Positions 31,613 through 40,023 of a stretch of 64,000 bases of DNA are shown here, piece by piece. The position numbers were made by a program, and so were the translations under genes. Source of the stretch: Streptomyces pactum (GTDB lineage Bacteria > Actinomycetota > Actinomycetes > Streptomycetales > Streptomycetaceae); the NCBI RefSeq assembly GCF_016031615.1, contig NZ_JACYXC010000001.1, positions 4,712,001 through 4,776,000 of the forward strand. Reading direction: 5' to 3'. A model generated the notes under the pieces. It worked only from the letters and a program-made list of their open reading frames with translations. It did no database searches and was not told where the DNA came from. Numbering within the stretch: the first letter of the stretch is position 1; each line of letters opens with the position of its first letter.

Positions 31613-31649
31613 CGCGCCGCCCCGGGCGCACGTATCCCGGGGCGGCGCG
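31613..31649 (-). terminator. Hairpin terminator of DUF4232 gene
   Basis: 14-bp perfect stem CGCGCCGCCCCGGG / CCCGGGGCGGCGCG (31613-31626 with 31636-31649), 28 nt beyond the stop of the minus-strand DUF4232 gene. Confidence 0.8.
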
Positions 31650-31677
31650 GTCGGCGGCCGGTGCCGGCCCGGCCGGA

Positions 31678-32460
31678 TCAGAAGTCGTCGGCGCCGTTGC
31701 GGAGCTGCGGGGTCCAGTAGCCGGTCGCCCAGGCGGACGGGTCGACGGCGATGCCTTCCGCGCCCGGCGCCCGTACGGCCTTGACCTCGTCGCTGCCGTG
31801 CAGCGTGACGGAGAACGCCGTGACCGGCTCGGTCTCGTCGTCGACGCCACCGTTGGAGACCCGCACCAGGGCGTACGCGGGGGCGCCCGGGGTGAGCACC
31901 ACCGGCGCGGCCGGCTTGCTCTTGGCGACCGCGGGCACGTTCTCCCGGTGGCTCTCCAGGAACTGGATCTCCGGGAAGCCGTTCAGCCGGCAGCTGGTGC
32001 GGGAGGTGTTCTTCGCGGTCAGCACGATGTGGGTGTAGGGCGGGCCGTCCTGGTGGGCGGCGGTGATGGAGAGGTTCTTCACGGTGCACAGCGGGGTGGT
32101 GGCCTTGGCGCCGGCGGCGGGCTTCGCCGGGGCGGTGGCCCCGGTGCCGCCGGTGGTCTTGCGGCCGTCGGACGAGGTGGCGGTACCGGTGGCCTTCGCC
32201 GTACCGCTGGTCTTCGCGGTACCGGCGTCCTGGGCGGCCTCACCCTGAGCGGCGTCCGCGCCCTGTGCGGCGTCCGCCTCCGCGGCCGTGCCGGAGTCCT
32301 GGGTGGCGCGCTCCGCGGCGGCGACCGGCTGGGTCTTGCCGTCCGTCGTCCCGGCCGACCGGGCGTCCGACCCGCCGTCGCCGCAGGCGGTGAGGGCCAG
32401 GGCCAGGACGGCGGTGGAGGCGGCGGCCAGGGCGGTGGTGCGGGTGCGGAAGGTGCGCAT
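31678..32460 (-). CDS. DUF4232 lipoprotein
   Basis: 260 residues. The lipoprotein signal peptide MRTFRTRTTALAAASTAVLA ends in the lipobox LTAC (C26). A low-complexity linker of about 90 residues rich in Ala, Gly, Thr and Asp (with AQGADAAQGEAAQDAGTA) precedes the DUF4232 domain (about 122-255): CTVKNLSITAAHQDGP, TAKNTSRTSCRLNGFPEIQF. This secreted or lipid-anchored family is abundant in Streptomyces; function unknown. ATG 32460 is preceded by GGGGGA. The two Cys at about 125 and 162 probably form a disulfide. Confidence 0.88.
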   Translation of the reverse strand: MRTFRTRTTALAAASTAVLALALTACGDGGSDARSAGTTDGKTQPVAAAERATQDSGTAAEADAAQGADAAQGEAAQDAGTAKTSGTAKATGTATSSDGRKTTGGTGATAPAKPAAGAKATTPLCTVKNLSITAAHQDGPPYTHIVLTAKNTSRTSCRLNGFPEIQFLESHRENVPAVAKSKPAAPVVLTPGAPAYALVRVSNGGVDDETEPVTAFSVTLHGSDEVKAVRAPGAEGIAVDPSAWATGYWTPQLRNGADDF

Positions 32461-33001
32461 TGGGGGTCCCCCGTGATGGTGGTCGGTGGCGCCGCCGGAT
32501 CGGTGGCGGGCCGTGCCCGCGGTGCGGACGGGTATGACTCTGCCGCCCGCCGCTGATCACCGGCTGCCGTCTCACTAACGCTTGACTGACGCCGCCGGAC
32601 GGGCCCCGGTACGGGGTGCCGGCGGGGCGCCGGCCGGCGGACCACGGTGGCTTCCCGCACCCGCCGCCCGCGCTGAGCCGCGGACGCTGCTCGGCCATGC
32701 CCTGCCCAGGCGTACTGACCACATCCGGAAGGGGCGCGGGCCGCCGTCCATTCCGGACCACCGGACATTCCGGATCGCAGGGTGTGCCGGGGCACGGCCC
32801 GTGCCGGGTCGCCGGGCACCGGGCGTTCCGGGGGAGCGCTTGTGCCGGCACCGGGCGTGCCGGGTGCGCCGGGGCACGGCCCGTGCCGGTTGCCGGGTGC
32901 GCCGGGCCACCGGACGTTCCGGGGCGGCGCCCGTGCCGGCGACCGCCTGTGGCGGGGTCACCGGGCGTTCTGGGGCACCGTCCGTGCCGGGGCACCGGTT
33001 G
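32461..33001. repeat. Degenerate tandem repeats with recurring palindromic element
   Basis: 541 bp with no gene. The 15-mer CACCGG(A/G)C(A/G)TTC(C/T)GG occurs four times (32759, 32817, 32908, 32959); its core CCGGACGTTCCGG-like sequence is palindromic. A larger ~82-bp unit containing GCCGGGGCACGGCCCGTGCC is seen at about 32786 and 32867. The repeat ends exactly at the stop codon of the next minus-strand gene. Confidence 0.75.
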
Positions 33002-35701
33002 TCAGGAGCGGCCCGCGTCCACCGGTGGGGCCGGGGGGATGTCCCGCGGCTGCTCCCCGGAGGCGTCCGCCGCCGGGCCCGGGGCGACGTCGGCCGCCGG
33101 CGGGGACACCTCCGGCGCGGTGACCGGGGAGGCAGGGGAGGCAGGGGCCGCGTCCGGCTCCCCGGTGGCGCCCTCCGCCGCGGGCCCCTCCGCCGGTGAC
33201 ACGTCCGGGGCGGCCACGTCGGGCGGGGACCCGTCCACCGGAGCCGGCCCGGCCGGGGGCGCCTCCGCCGGAGGGCCGGACGGCTTGGCCGCGTCCCCCG
33301 GGATCTCCTCCGCGATCCCCTTCGCGCTCCCCTTCGCCACGGGCCCGTCCGGCGGGGGCGTACCGGCCGGTGACACCGGGGCCCCGGCCTCCCCCTCCGC
33401 CTTCCCCCCGGGCTCAGCCGGGGCCGGGGCGGACGTCAGGGTGATCACGCCGCCGGCGGGCGCCGTCTCCGGGGCGCCGGGCGGCGCGTCCGGCACCGGC
33501 GGGACGACGGCGCCGGGGGTCTCCGGAGCGGCGGCGGGCGCCGCGTCCTGGCAGGGCATCAGCAGCCGCACCACCCGCTCGGCGGCGTGCCCGTCGTCGA
33601 ACTGGCAGAAGCGCTCCCGGAAGGCGGCCCGCAGCCGGGTGGACTCCGCGTCCTGCCAGCGGCCCTCCCGGAAGATCGCGATCAGCTCGTCCTCGGTGCG
33701 GGCCACCGGCCCGGGGGTGTCGCCCGGCCGGCCGGAGAGCAGGTCGAAGTACACGCCCCGGGTGGCCCGGTAGATCTCCCAGTCGTCGGCGTGGATGACG
33801 ATCGGGCGGTCGAGGTTGGCGTAGTCGAACATGATGGACGAGTAGTCGGTGACCAGCGCGTCGGCGGCGAGGCAGAGTTCCTCCACCGATCGGTGGCGGG
33901 ACACGTCGATCACCAGTCCCTCTTCCTGGAGCCGCTGCAGCCCGGGGTCCTGCCCGTACGAGTAGTGGGCCCGGACCAGCAGCACCATCCGCTCGCCCAG
34001 CGCGCGCGCCACCCGCTCCAGGTCCAGCCGCGGGGTGAAGCCGCGTTCGTAGTCGCGCAGGGTGGGGGTGTAGAGGATCGCGGTGCGGTCCGGGTCGATC
34101 CCCAGCTCGGCCCGGATCCGGGCGATGTCGCCGGGGGTGGCGGTGAAGAACACGTCGTTGCGCGGGTAGCCGGTCTCCAGCAGCTGGTACGAGGAGGGGT
34201 AGACCCGCTCCCACACCTCGCTGGAGTGCTGGTTCGAGGAGAGCGCGTAGTCCCACCGGTCCACCCGCTTGAGGAGGTTGGTGAAACTCATGCCGGCCCC
34301 GGCCGCCGGGTACCGCTGCTGGTCCAGGCCCATGCACTTGAGCGGGGTGCCGTGCAGCGTCTGCAGGTGCACCGTGCCGGGCCGCTTCACCACGTCGTTG
34401 GCGAAGTTGACGTTGTTGATGAGGTACCGGGCCCGGGCCACCGTGCGGTAGTACGCCCGGGTGCCGGGGATCACGTATTCGACCCCCTCGGGCAGCGCCG
34501 CCACCTCGGACTTGCGCACCACCCACACCCCGCGCACCTGCGGGGCCAACTCCCGTGCCTTGTGGTAGATGGCCGCCGGGTTGCACAGCACCCCGCGGTT
34601 CCAGTACGCGGAGTAGACCGCCAGGTTCTCGTCCACCGGCTGGCCCAGGTGCACCCGGTACAGGGCCCGTTTGGCGCGGGTCGCCACCGGGCGGCGGACG
34701 GTGCGCCGCAGGCGGCGGGCGCCGCGCACCCAGTGCCGGGGCAGCTCGTGGGCCCGGTAGCGGGCGAACGAGCCGCGCCGCAGCGCCTCGAAGCGCTCGG
34801 CCTTCTCCGGCGGCGGGGTGAACCCGGGCGGCAGGTGCGCGTCGTACCACTGCGCGGCCCGCCGGAACCAGCGGGGCCGGTCGGGGGTGGCCACCCGGGC
34901 CGGGTTGTCCAGGCAGAACAGGAAGTGCGAGACCGCCCGCTCGAAGAGCAGCGGGCGCAGCGGGGTCAGCTCCGGCCGGCCGTCCAGGAAGGTGAACAGC
35001 CGGGTGTACTGGTCGAAGATGACGAAGTGGGCCGCTCCCGGGCTGCGGGTGCTGGCCCCGCTGCGGCGCTGGCGGTACTCCAGCCCCACCAGGTCGGTGG
35101 CGGCGATCCGGCGGGCGGTGAGCATCGTCCGGTAGGACAGCAGCGCGTCCTCGTAGATCCCCTCGCTGAACGCGAAGCCGTGTCCGGTGTAGAAGTCCCG
35201 GCGGTAGACCCGGTTGGACGACATCGCGAACAGCCGCAGGAACTGGGGCCGGTCCAGCACCGAGAAGACGTCGGTGCCGGCCGAGGCGAGGAGGTCGCCG
35301 TAGAGGCTGCGCTCGCGGCGGCCGTTCCAGTAGGTGCGGACGTGGTCGAAGTAGAGGATGTCCGGGTCGTCGTTGACGGCGAGCCGGTCGGCCAGCCCCT
35401 GGAGGGTGCCGGGCGCCAGGGTGTCGTCCCCGTCGAGGAAGAGCAGGTAGTCCCCGGTGGCCTGCTCCGCCCCGGCGTTGCGGGCCCGCCCGGGGCCGGA
35501 GTTGACCGGCTGGTGGACGGCGATCACCCGGCCGTCGCGGGCCGCGTACTCGTCGATGATCGCCCCGCAGAAGTCCGGTGAACAGTCGTCCACCGCCACC
35601 ACCTCGACGTCCCGGAACGACTGGGTCAGCACCGAGTCCAGGCAGGCGCGCAGATAGCCCTGCACGCGGTAGGCGGCGATGACGATGCTGAAACGGGGCA
35701 T
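33002..35701 (-). CDS. Bifunctional GT2 glycosyltransferase / CDP-glycerol glycerophosphotransferase
   Basis: 899 residues. N-terminal GT-A domain (1-~300): FSIVIAAYRVQGYLRACLDS, VEVVAVDDCSPD and an intact DxD-type motif FLDGDDTLAP (~86-95). C-terminal CDP-glycerol glycerophosphotransferase (TagF-like) domain (~345-735) with LQTLHGTPLKCMGLD (H~450), ILYTPTLRDYERGF and DALVTDYSSIMFDYANLDRP (~614-633). Such enzymes polymerise glycerol-phosphate onto a sugar-primed lipid carrier to build teichoic-acid-like wall polymer. The last ~165 residues are a Pro/Ala/Glu-rich, presumably disordered tail. ATG 35701 with AAGGAG upstream. Lies 119 bp downstream of a diverged paralogue; the two probably share a transcript. 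Confidence 0.92.
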   Translation of the reverse strand: MPRFSIVIAAYRVQGYLRACLDSVLTQSFRDVEVVAVDDCSPDFCGAIIDEYAARDGRVIAVHQPVNSGPGRARNAGAEQATGDYLLFLDGDDTLAPGTLQGLADRLAVNDDPDILYFDHVRTYWNGRRERSLYGDLLASAGTDVFSVLDRPQFLRLFAMSSNRVYRRDFYTGHGFAFSEGIYEDALLSYRTMLTARRIAATDLVGLEYRQRRSGASTRSPGAAHFVIFDQYTRLFTFLDGRPELTPLRPLLFERAVSHFLFCLDNPARVATPDRPRWFRRAAQWYDAHLPPGFTPPPEKAERFEALRRGSFARYRAHELPRHWVRGARRLRRTVRRPVATRAKRALYRVHLGQPVDENLAVYSAYWNRGVLCNPAAIYHKARELAPQVRGVWVVRKSEVAALPEGVEYVIPGTRAYYRTVARARYLINNVNFANDVVKRPGTVHLQTLHGTPLKCMGLDQQRYPAAGAGMSFTNLLKRVDRWDYALSSNQHSSEVWERVYPSSYQLLETGYPRNDVFFTATPGDIARIRAELGIDPDRTAILYTPTLRDYERGFTPRLDLERVARALGERMVLLVRAHYSYGQDPGLQRLQEEGLVIDVSRHRSVEELCLAADALVTDYSSIMFDYANLDRPIVIHADDWEIYRATRGVYFDLLSGRPGDTPGPVARTEDELIAIFREGRWQDAESTRLRAAFRERFCQFDDGHAAERVVRLLMPCQDAAPAAAPETPGAVVPPVPDAPPGAPETAPAGGVITLTSAPAPAEPGGKAEGEAGAPVSPAGTPPPDGPVAKGSAKGIAEEIPGDAAKPSGPPAEAPPAGPAPVDGSPPDVAAPDVSPAEGPAAEGATGEPDAAPASPASPVTAPEVSPPAADVAPGPAADASGEQPRDIPPAPPVDAGRS

Positions 35702-35820
35702 GGCGCTCCTTCTTCGGTCGTCGGGGGTGGCACCCGCCGCGGCGGTGCGGCGCCCGCCGGGCCGGGGCCCGGCGGGTACCGGCCCGGCGGACGTACCGTC
35801 CGCCGGGTACGGGCGCGGGG

Positions 35821-38519
35821 TCAGGGCGTGCCGATCGGCTCGCCGGCGGCGGGCCCACCGGCGGGCGGCACGGCCCGGGGCGGCTCGGCCGGTGCGAGCG
35901 GTGCCACCGGCCCCGGCGGACGCGGCCCCGCGCCGGCCGGCGCCGCGGGGCCCCTGCCCGGTGGGCGCCGGCCCCGGCCGGGCGGGAGGCCGGGTCCCGC
36001 GGGGCGGGCGCCCGGTCCTGCGGGGCGGGGGGCCGGGTCCTGCAGGGGCGGGGGCCGGGCGGTCCTCCGCGGCGGGGGAGGGGAACGGACGGGTGGCGGC
36101 GGCCGGCGACGGGGAGGGCGAGGGCGCCGCGGCCGGTGACGGGGCGGGGGGCCGGGGCGGGCGGTGCCGCCGGGGCCGGACGGTGCTCGTCGGACGGGCC
36201 GGGCACCGGCAGCACGTCGCGGAGCGGGACGGCGTCCCGGGCGGGCAGCGGCAGCCCGTCGGGGGCCGGGGCGGGCCGGCGCTCGGACATCGGCACCACC
36301 GGCTGCGCCGGCGACCCGGCCTCGCTCAGGAAGATCCGCCGCACCACCCGTTTGGCCACCCGCCCGTCGTCGTACGGGCAGAACCGCTCGCGGAACGCCG
36401 CCCGCAGCTCCGCCGCGTGCGCGTCCCGCCACGCGCCGCCGGTGAAGATGTCGATCAGCTCGTCCTCGGTACGGGCCACCGGCCCCGGGGTCTCGCCGAG
36501 GCGCCCGGAGAGCAGGTCGAGGTAGACGCCCCGGGTGGCCCGGTGGATCTCCCAGTCGTCGGCGTGCAGCACGATCGGGCGGTCGAGGTTGGCGTAGTCG
36601 AACATCAGGGACGAGTAGTCGGTGACCAGCGCGTCGGCGGCGAGGCAGAGGTTCTCGACCCGGGGGTGTGCCGAGACGTCGATGATCCGCGGGTGGTCGG
36701 CCGCCTGGGCGCGCAGCGCCTCCGGGTGCCGGGGATGGGCGCGGGCCAGCAGCACGTACCCCGGCCCCAGCGCGTACGCCAGCCGGACCAGGTCCAGCCG
36801 GGGCCGCCGGCCGCTCTCGTGGTCCCGGTGGGCGGGCGCGTACAGGACCGCCGTCAGCTCGGGCCGGATGCCCAGGTCGGCGCGGACGCGGGCCACGTCG
36901 GCGGCGTCCGCCCGGTGGAAGACGTCGCTGCGCGGGGAGCCGTACTCCAGCGTGATGTGGTCCGCCGGGTACGCGCGCTCCTGGACCAGGCTGGCGTGCG
37001 GGTTGGCGGAGAGGCTGAAGTCCCAGCCGTCCACCTGCTCCAGCAGCTTCGCGAAGTCGGTGCCCCGGGCGGCGGCCGGACGCTCCAGGAGGTCCAGGCC
37101 GCGGTGTCCCAGCGGGGTGCCGCGGTGGGTCTGGAGCACGATCTGGCCGCGGCGCTTGCGCAGCCCGTCGACGTACTCGGCGTCGGTGACCAGGTAGCGC
37201 GCACGGGCCAGCGCGGTCCGGTGCGCCACCGAGTCCGGCTCGATCCGGCGCACCCCGGGCGGCAGGGCCGCCGCGTGGCCGGACGTGGTGACCCAGGCGG
37301 TGCGGACGTGCGGGGCCATCTCCCGGACCTTCGCCTCGATGGCGGCCGGGTGGCCGGTGTAGCCCCCGTTCCGGTACGTCACGAAGACGGCGAGCCGGGT
37401 GTCGACCGGCAGGCGGCGCTGGAGGCCGTGGTGGAGGCCGAGCAGCGCGGTGCGCAGCGCGCGGCGGACGGCGAGCGCGCGCCGGGCGGCCCGGTGCCAC
37501 CAGCGGGCCGCGGTGTGCGCCGGCCCGAAGGCGCGGTAGGCGCCCAGGCGCAGCAGCAGCGCTCGCGCCCGGGCGCGCGGCGTGGCGCCGGCGGGCGTGG
37601 CGAAGGCGGCCGGACCGGGGTGGTGGCGGCGGTGGAGGGCCCGGGCGCGGCGGTGGAACTCCGCGCGGGCGTCCGGTGGCACCCGGTCCGGCGCGGCGTA
37701 CAGCGCGGCCAGGTCGGAGGCCATCCGGCGGAACAGCGGGGCGCGCCAGCCGGCGAGGTCGGGCCGGGTGTCGAGGAGGGCGAAGGCCCGGTCGTAGCTG
37801 TCGAAGACGTCGAAGAGACCGCCGTGGTCACATCCGGCGGTACCGGGGCCCGCGGTGCCGGGGGCGGCGCCGTGCCGGCGCAGCCGGTGGTGGACGCAGA
37901 CCCGGTCCAGGAAGGTGACGGCGGGGGCGGCCGGCAGCACCGCGACGGTCCAGGGCACCTCCGCGTACCGGCCGGCCGGGAAGGCGAACTCCCCGCGTTC
38001 GACGAACTCCCGGCGGTACGCGGTGTTCCACGGCAGCGTGCGCAGCCGCAGCAGCTCCGGGTGGTCGGCCGGGCGGTACACCTCGGGGCGGCCGGGGACC
38101 GGTGCGGGCAGCGCTGCCCCGGGGTCGCGGGTGGTGCGGCCCGACCAGTGCAGCCACGCGTGGCCGTGGACCAGCAGCTCCGGCTCCCCGGTGGCGGCCA
38201 GCCGCTCGGCGATCGCCCGCAGCGAGCCGGGGGCGAGGACGTCGGCGCATTCGAGGAAGAGCAGGTAGTCCCCGGTGGCCCGCCGCAGGCCGGCGTTGCG
38301 GGCCGGGCCCGGGCCCAGCCGCTCGGGGAGGTGGACGACCCGCACCCGGTGGTCCCGCGCTGCGGCCTCGTCGAAGATGGTGCCGCAGGCGTCGGGTGAG
38401 TGGTCGTCAACGGCGATCAGCTCGAAGTCGGGGAAGTCCTGGGTGAGGACGGAGCGCAGGCAGTCGTGCAGGTACGCCTGGTCCTGGTGGGCGGGGACGA
38501 TGACGCTGAACCGGGGCAC
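35821..38519 (-). CDS. Paralogous GT2/CDP-glycerol glycerophosphotransferase, divergent active sites, tail frameshifted
   Basis: Same architecture as its downstream neighbour: GT-A domain (VPRFSVIVPAHQDQAYLHD, AVDDHSPDACG), then a TagF-like domain (LVTDYSSLMFDYANLDRP). Two active-site differences stand out: the GT-A DxD position reads FLECADVLAP instead of FLDGDDTLAP (~86-95), and the HGTPLK motif reads QTHRGTPLGHRG (~460-470), replacing the His and Lys. After about residue 735 the Pro-rich tail changes frame at two identical G6 runs (36146-36151 and 36027-36032, plus strand). Removing one base from each gives an unbroken ~898-residue protein ending GEPIGTP at 35821; otherwise the first frame would run on into the next gene. 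GTG 38519 was chosen because it aligns with the neighbour's start. Confidence 0.82.
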
Positions 38520-38529
38520 GGCGGATCCC

Positions 38530-38605
38530 AAGGGTCGATTCGACGTGGCAGAAGATTTGTCCCACTATCATCTGAATGATTATGGAATCTTAGAGGCTGC
38601 TCCGG
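38530..38605 (-). promoter_or_regulatory. AT-rich upstream region of the glycerophosphotransferase pair
   Basis: About 75 bp of strikingly low GC (contains, on the plus strand, CTGAATGATTATGGAATC near 38570-38587) directly upstream of the paralogue's start. It is the only such patch for several kilobases and most likely holds the promoter of both glycerophosphotransferase genes. No single -10/-35 pair could be fixed with confidence. Confidence 0.45.
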
Positions 38606-38709
38606 CCCGGGTCGGGGAATACGCCCCGTTCGGCGTAACGGCACGCGGCGGGGACGGGGACGGGGGCGGACGGCCGGCGCACGGCACGGGGCCGGCCGGG
38701 TGGCGCGGG

Positions 38710-38819
38710 ACGGCGGCCCGGGGTACGGGGGCGACCGGACCGGACCGGGCCAGCGGCACGGCGGCCCGGGGTACAGGGGTCGGCCGGGCGGCACGGGGCA
38801 CGGCGGCCCGGGGTACGGG
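38710..38819. repeat. Three-copy spaced repeat
   Basis: ACGGCGGCCCGGGGTAC occurs at about 38710, 38758 and 38800 (spacing 48 and 42 bp), each followed by a G-rich stretch. It lies in the 535-bp gap between the sugar ABC operon (end 39055) and the glycerophosphotransferase pair; no gene in this gap. Confidence 0.7.
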
Positions 38820-38897
38820 AGCGGCGGGCGTACCGGCGCGGCGCGGCGTACCCGGCACCGGAACGCGGCGCGGCGAACCGGCACCGGAACGGCGTGA

Positions 38898-38934
38898 GGG
38901 CCGGGCGGGAACCTTCTCGGCTCCCGCCCGGCCC
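38898..38934 (-). terminator. Hairpin downstream of ABC transporter operon
   Basis: 13-bp perfect stem (38898-38910 with 38922-38934), 11-nt loop, about 120 bp beyond the last gene of the minus-strand transporter operon. Followed on the plus strand by a duplicated CCCTCCCGGCCCTCCGG block. Confidence 0.6.
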
Positions 38935-39054
38935 TCCCGGCCCTCCGGCCCTCCCGGCCCTCCGGTCCGTTTTCCCCTCTTCCGGCCGTCACCCCGTCGG
39001 ACGTGCCGTCGCGTCACCGGTGCCGGCGGTCGCCCCGCCGGCACCGGGCCGGTG

Positions 39055-40023
39055 TCACTTCACCGCGCCGGCCATCACGCCCGACACGAACTGCCGCTGG
39101 AAGGCGAAGAAGACCGCCAGCGGAACCACCATCGAGATGAAGGCCCCCGGCCCGAGGATGTCGATGTTGTTGCCGAACTGGCGCACCTGCTGCTGGAGCG
39201 CCACCGTGATCGGCGGGTTCCCGCTGTCCGCGAAGATCAGCGCCACCAGCATGTCGTTCCACACCCACAGGAACTGGAAGATGCCCAGCGAGGCGATGGC
39301 CGGCGCGCCCAGCGGCAGCACCACGCGGAAGAACAGCCGCAGCTCGCCCGCGCCGTCCAGCCGCGCCGCCTCCAGCAGTTCGCGGGGGATCTCCGCGAAG
39401 AAGTTCCGCAGCAGGAAGATCGCGAACGGCAGGCCGAAGGCGGTGTGGAAGAGCACCACGCCGGTGGTGGTCTCGAAGATGCCGATCTCGCCGAAGAGCT
39501 TGGCCACCGGGATCAGCGCCACCTGCACCGGCACCACCAGCAGCCCCACCACCACCATGAACCACCCGTCGCGCCCGCGGAAGTCCATCCAGGCGAACGC
39601 GTAACCGGCCAGCGCGCCGATCAACACCACCAGCACCGTGGACGGCACGGTGATCGCCGCCGTCGTCCACAGCGAATCGGTGATCGCCTCGTTGCTCAGC
39701 AGGTCGTCGTAGGAGCTGAAGGTGAGCTGGCCGGGGTCCCCGAAGACCTTCCACCAGCCGGAGACGTCCACCTCGGCCGGATCGCGCAGCGAGGACAGCA
39801 GCAGCCCCGCGGTCGGGGTCAGCCACAGCAGCCCGACGGCGACGAGGAAGAACCGCACCGCGCCGCCACCGGCCCGCGCCGCGATCCGCGAGGCCACCGA
39901 GGGCTTGGCGGCGGTGGCCCCCTTGGCAGGGGCGCCGGACGTCCCGGAGGCGGAGCCGGCCTTCGAACGAGGGGTCGCGGCCATGGCGGGGCCGGTGGCC
40001 GCGGCCGGGTTGGAGTCGGTCAT
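39055..40023 (-). CDS. Carbohydrate ABC transporter permease (MalG type)
   Basis: 322 residues. A Ser/Ala/Pro-rich N-terminus of about 50 residues precedes six predicted membrane segments (first FFLVAVGLLWLTPTAGLLLS). The EAA loop that docks on the ATPase is EIPRELLEAARLDGAGELRLFFRVVLP-like, beginning at about residue 205 with the invariant Gly in DGAG. The protein ends FQRQFVSGVMAGAVK, typical of MalG-family permeases. ATG 40023 overlaps the stop of the upstream permease (ATGA), indicating translational coupling. No ATPase gene is in the operon, so it probably uses a shared MsiK-type ATPase encoded elsewhere, as is usual in Streptomyces sugar uptake. Substrate not determinable. Confidence 0.93.
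   Translation of the reverse strand: MTDSNPAAATGPAMAATPRSKAGSASGTSGAPAKGATAAKPSVASRIAARAGGGAVRFFLVAVGLLWLTPTAGLLLSSLRDPAEVDVSGWWKVFGDPGQLTFSSYDDLLSNEAITDSLWTTAAITVPSTVLVVLIGALAGYAFAWMDFRGRDGWFMVVVGLLVVPVQVALIPVAKLFGEIGIFETTTGVVLFHTAFGLPFAIFLLRNFFAEIPRELLEAARLDGAGELRLFFRVVLPLGAPAIASLGIFQFLWVWNDMLVALIFADSGNPPITVALQQQVRQFGNNIDILGPGAFISMVVPLAVFFAFQRQFVSGVMAGAVK

Noticed and set aside
33414..35800. Continuation of the second glycerophosphotransferase frame into the downstream gene, giving a 1705-residue protein
   Set aside because: After the G6 tracts this frame is an Arg/Pro-rich shadow of the next gene; the corrected tail ends at 35821 instead.
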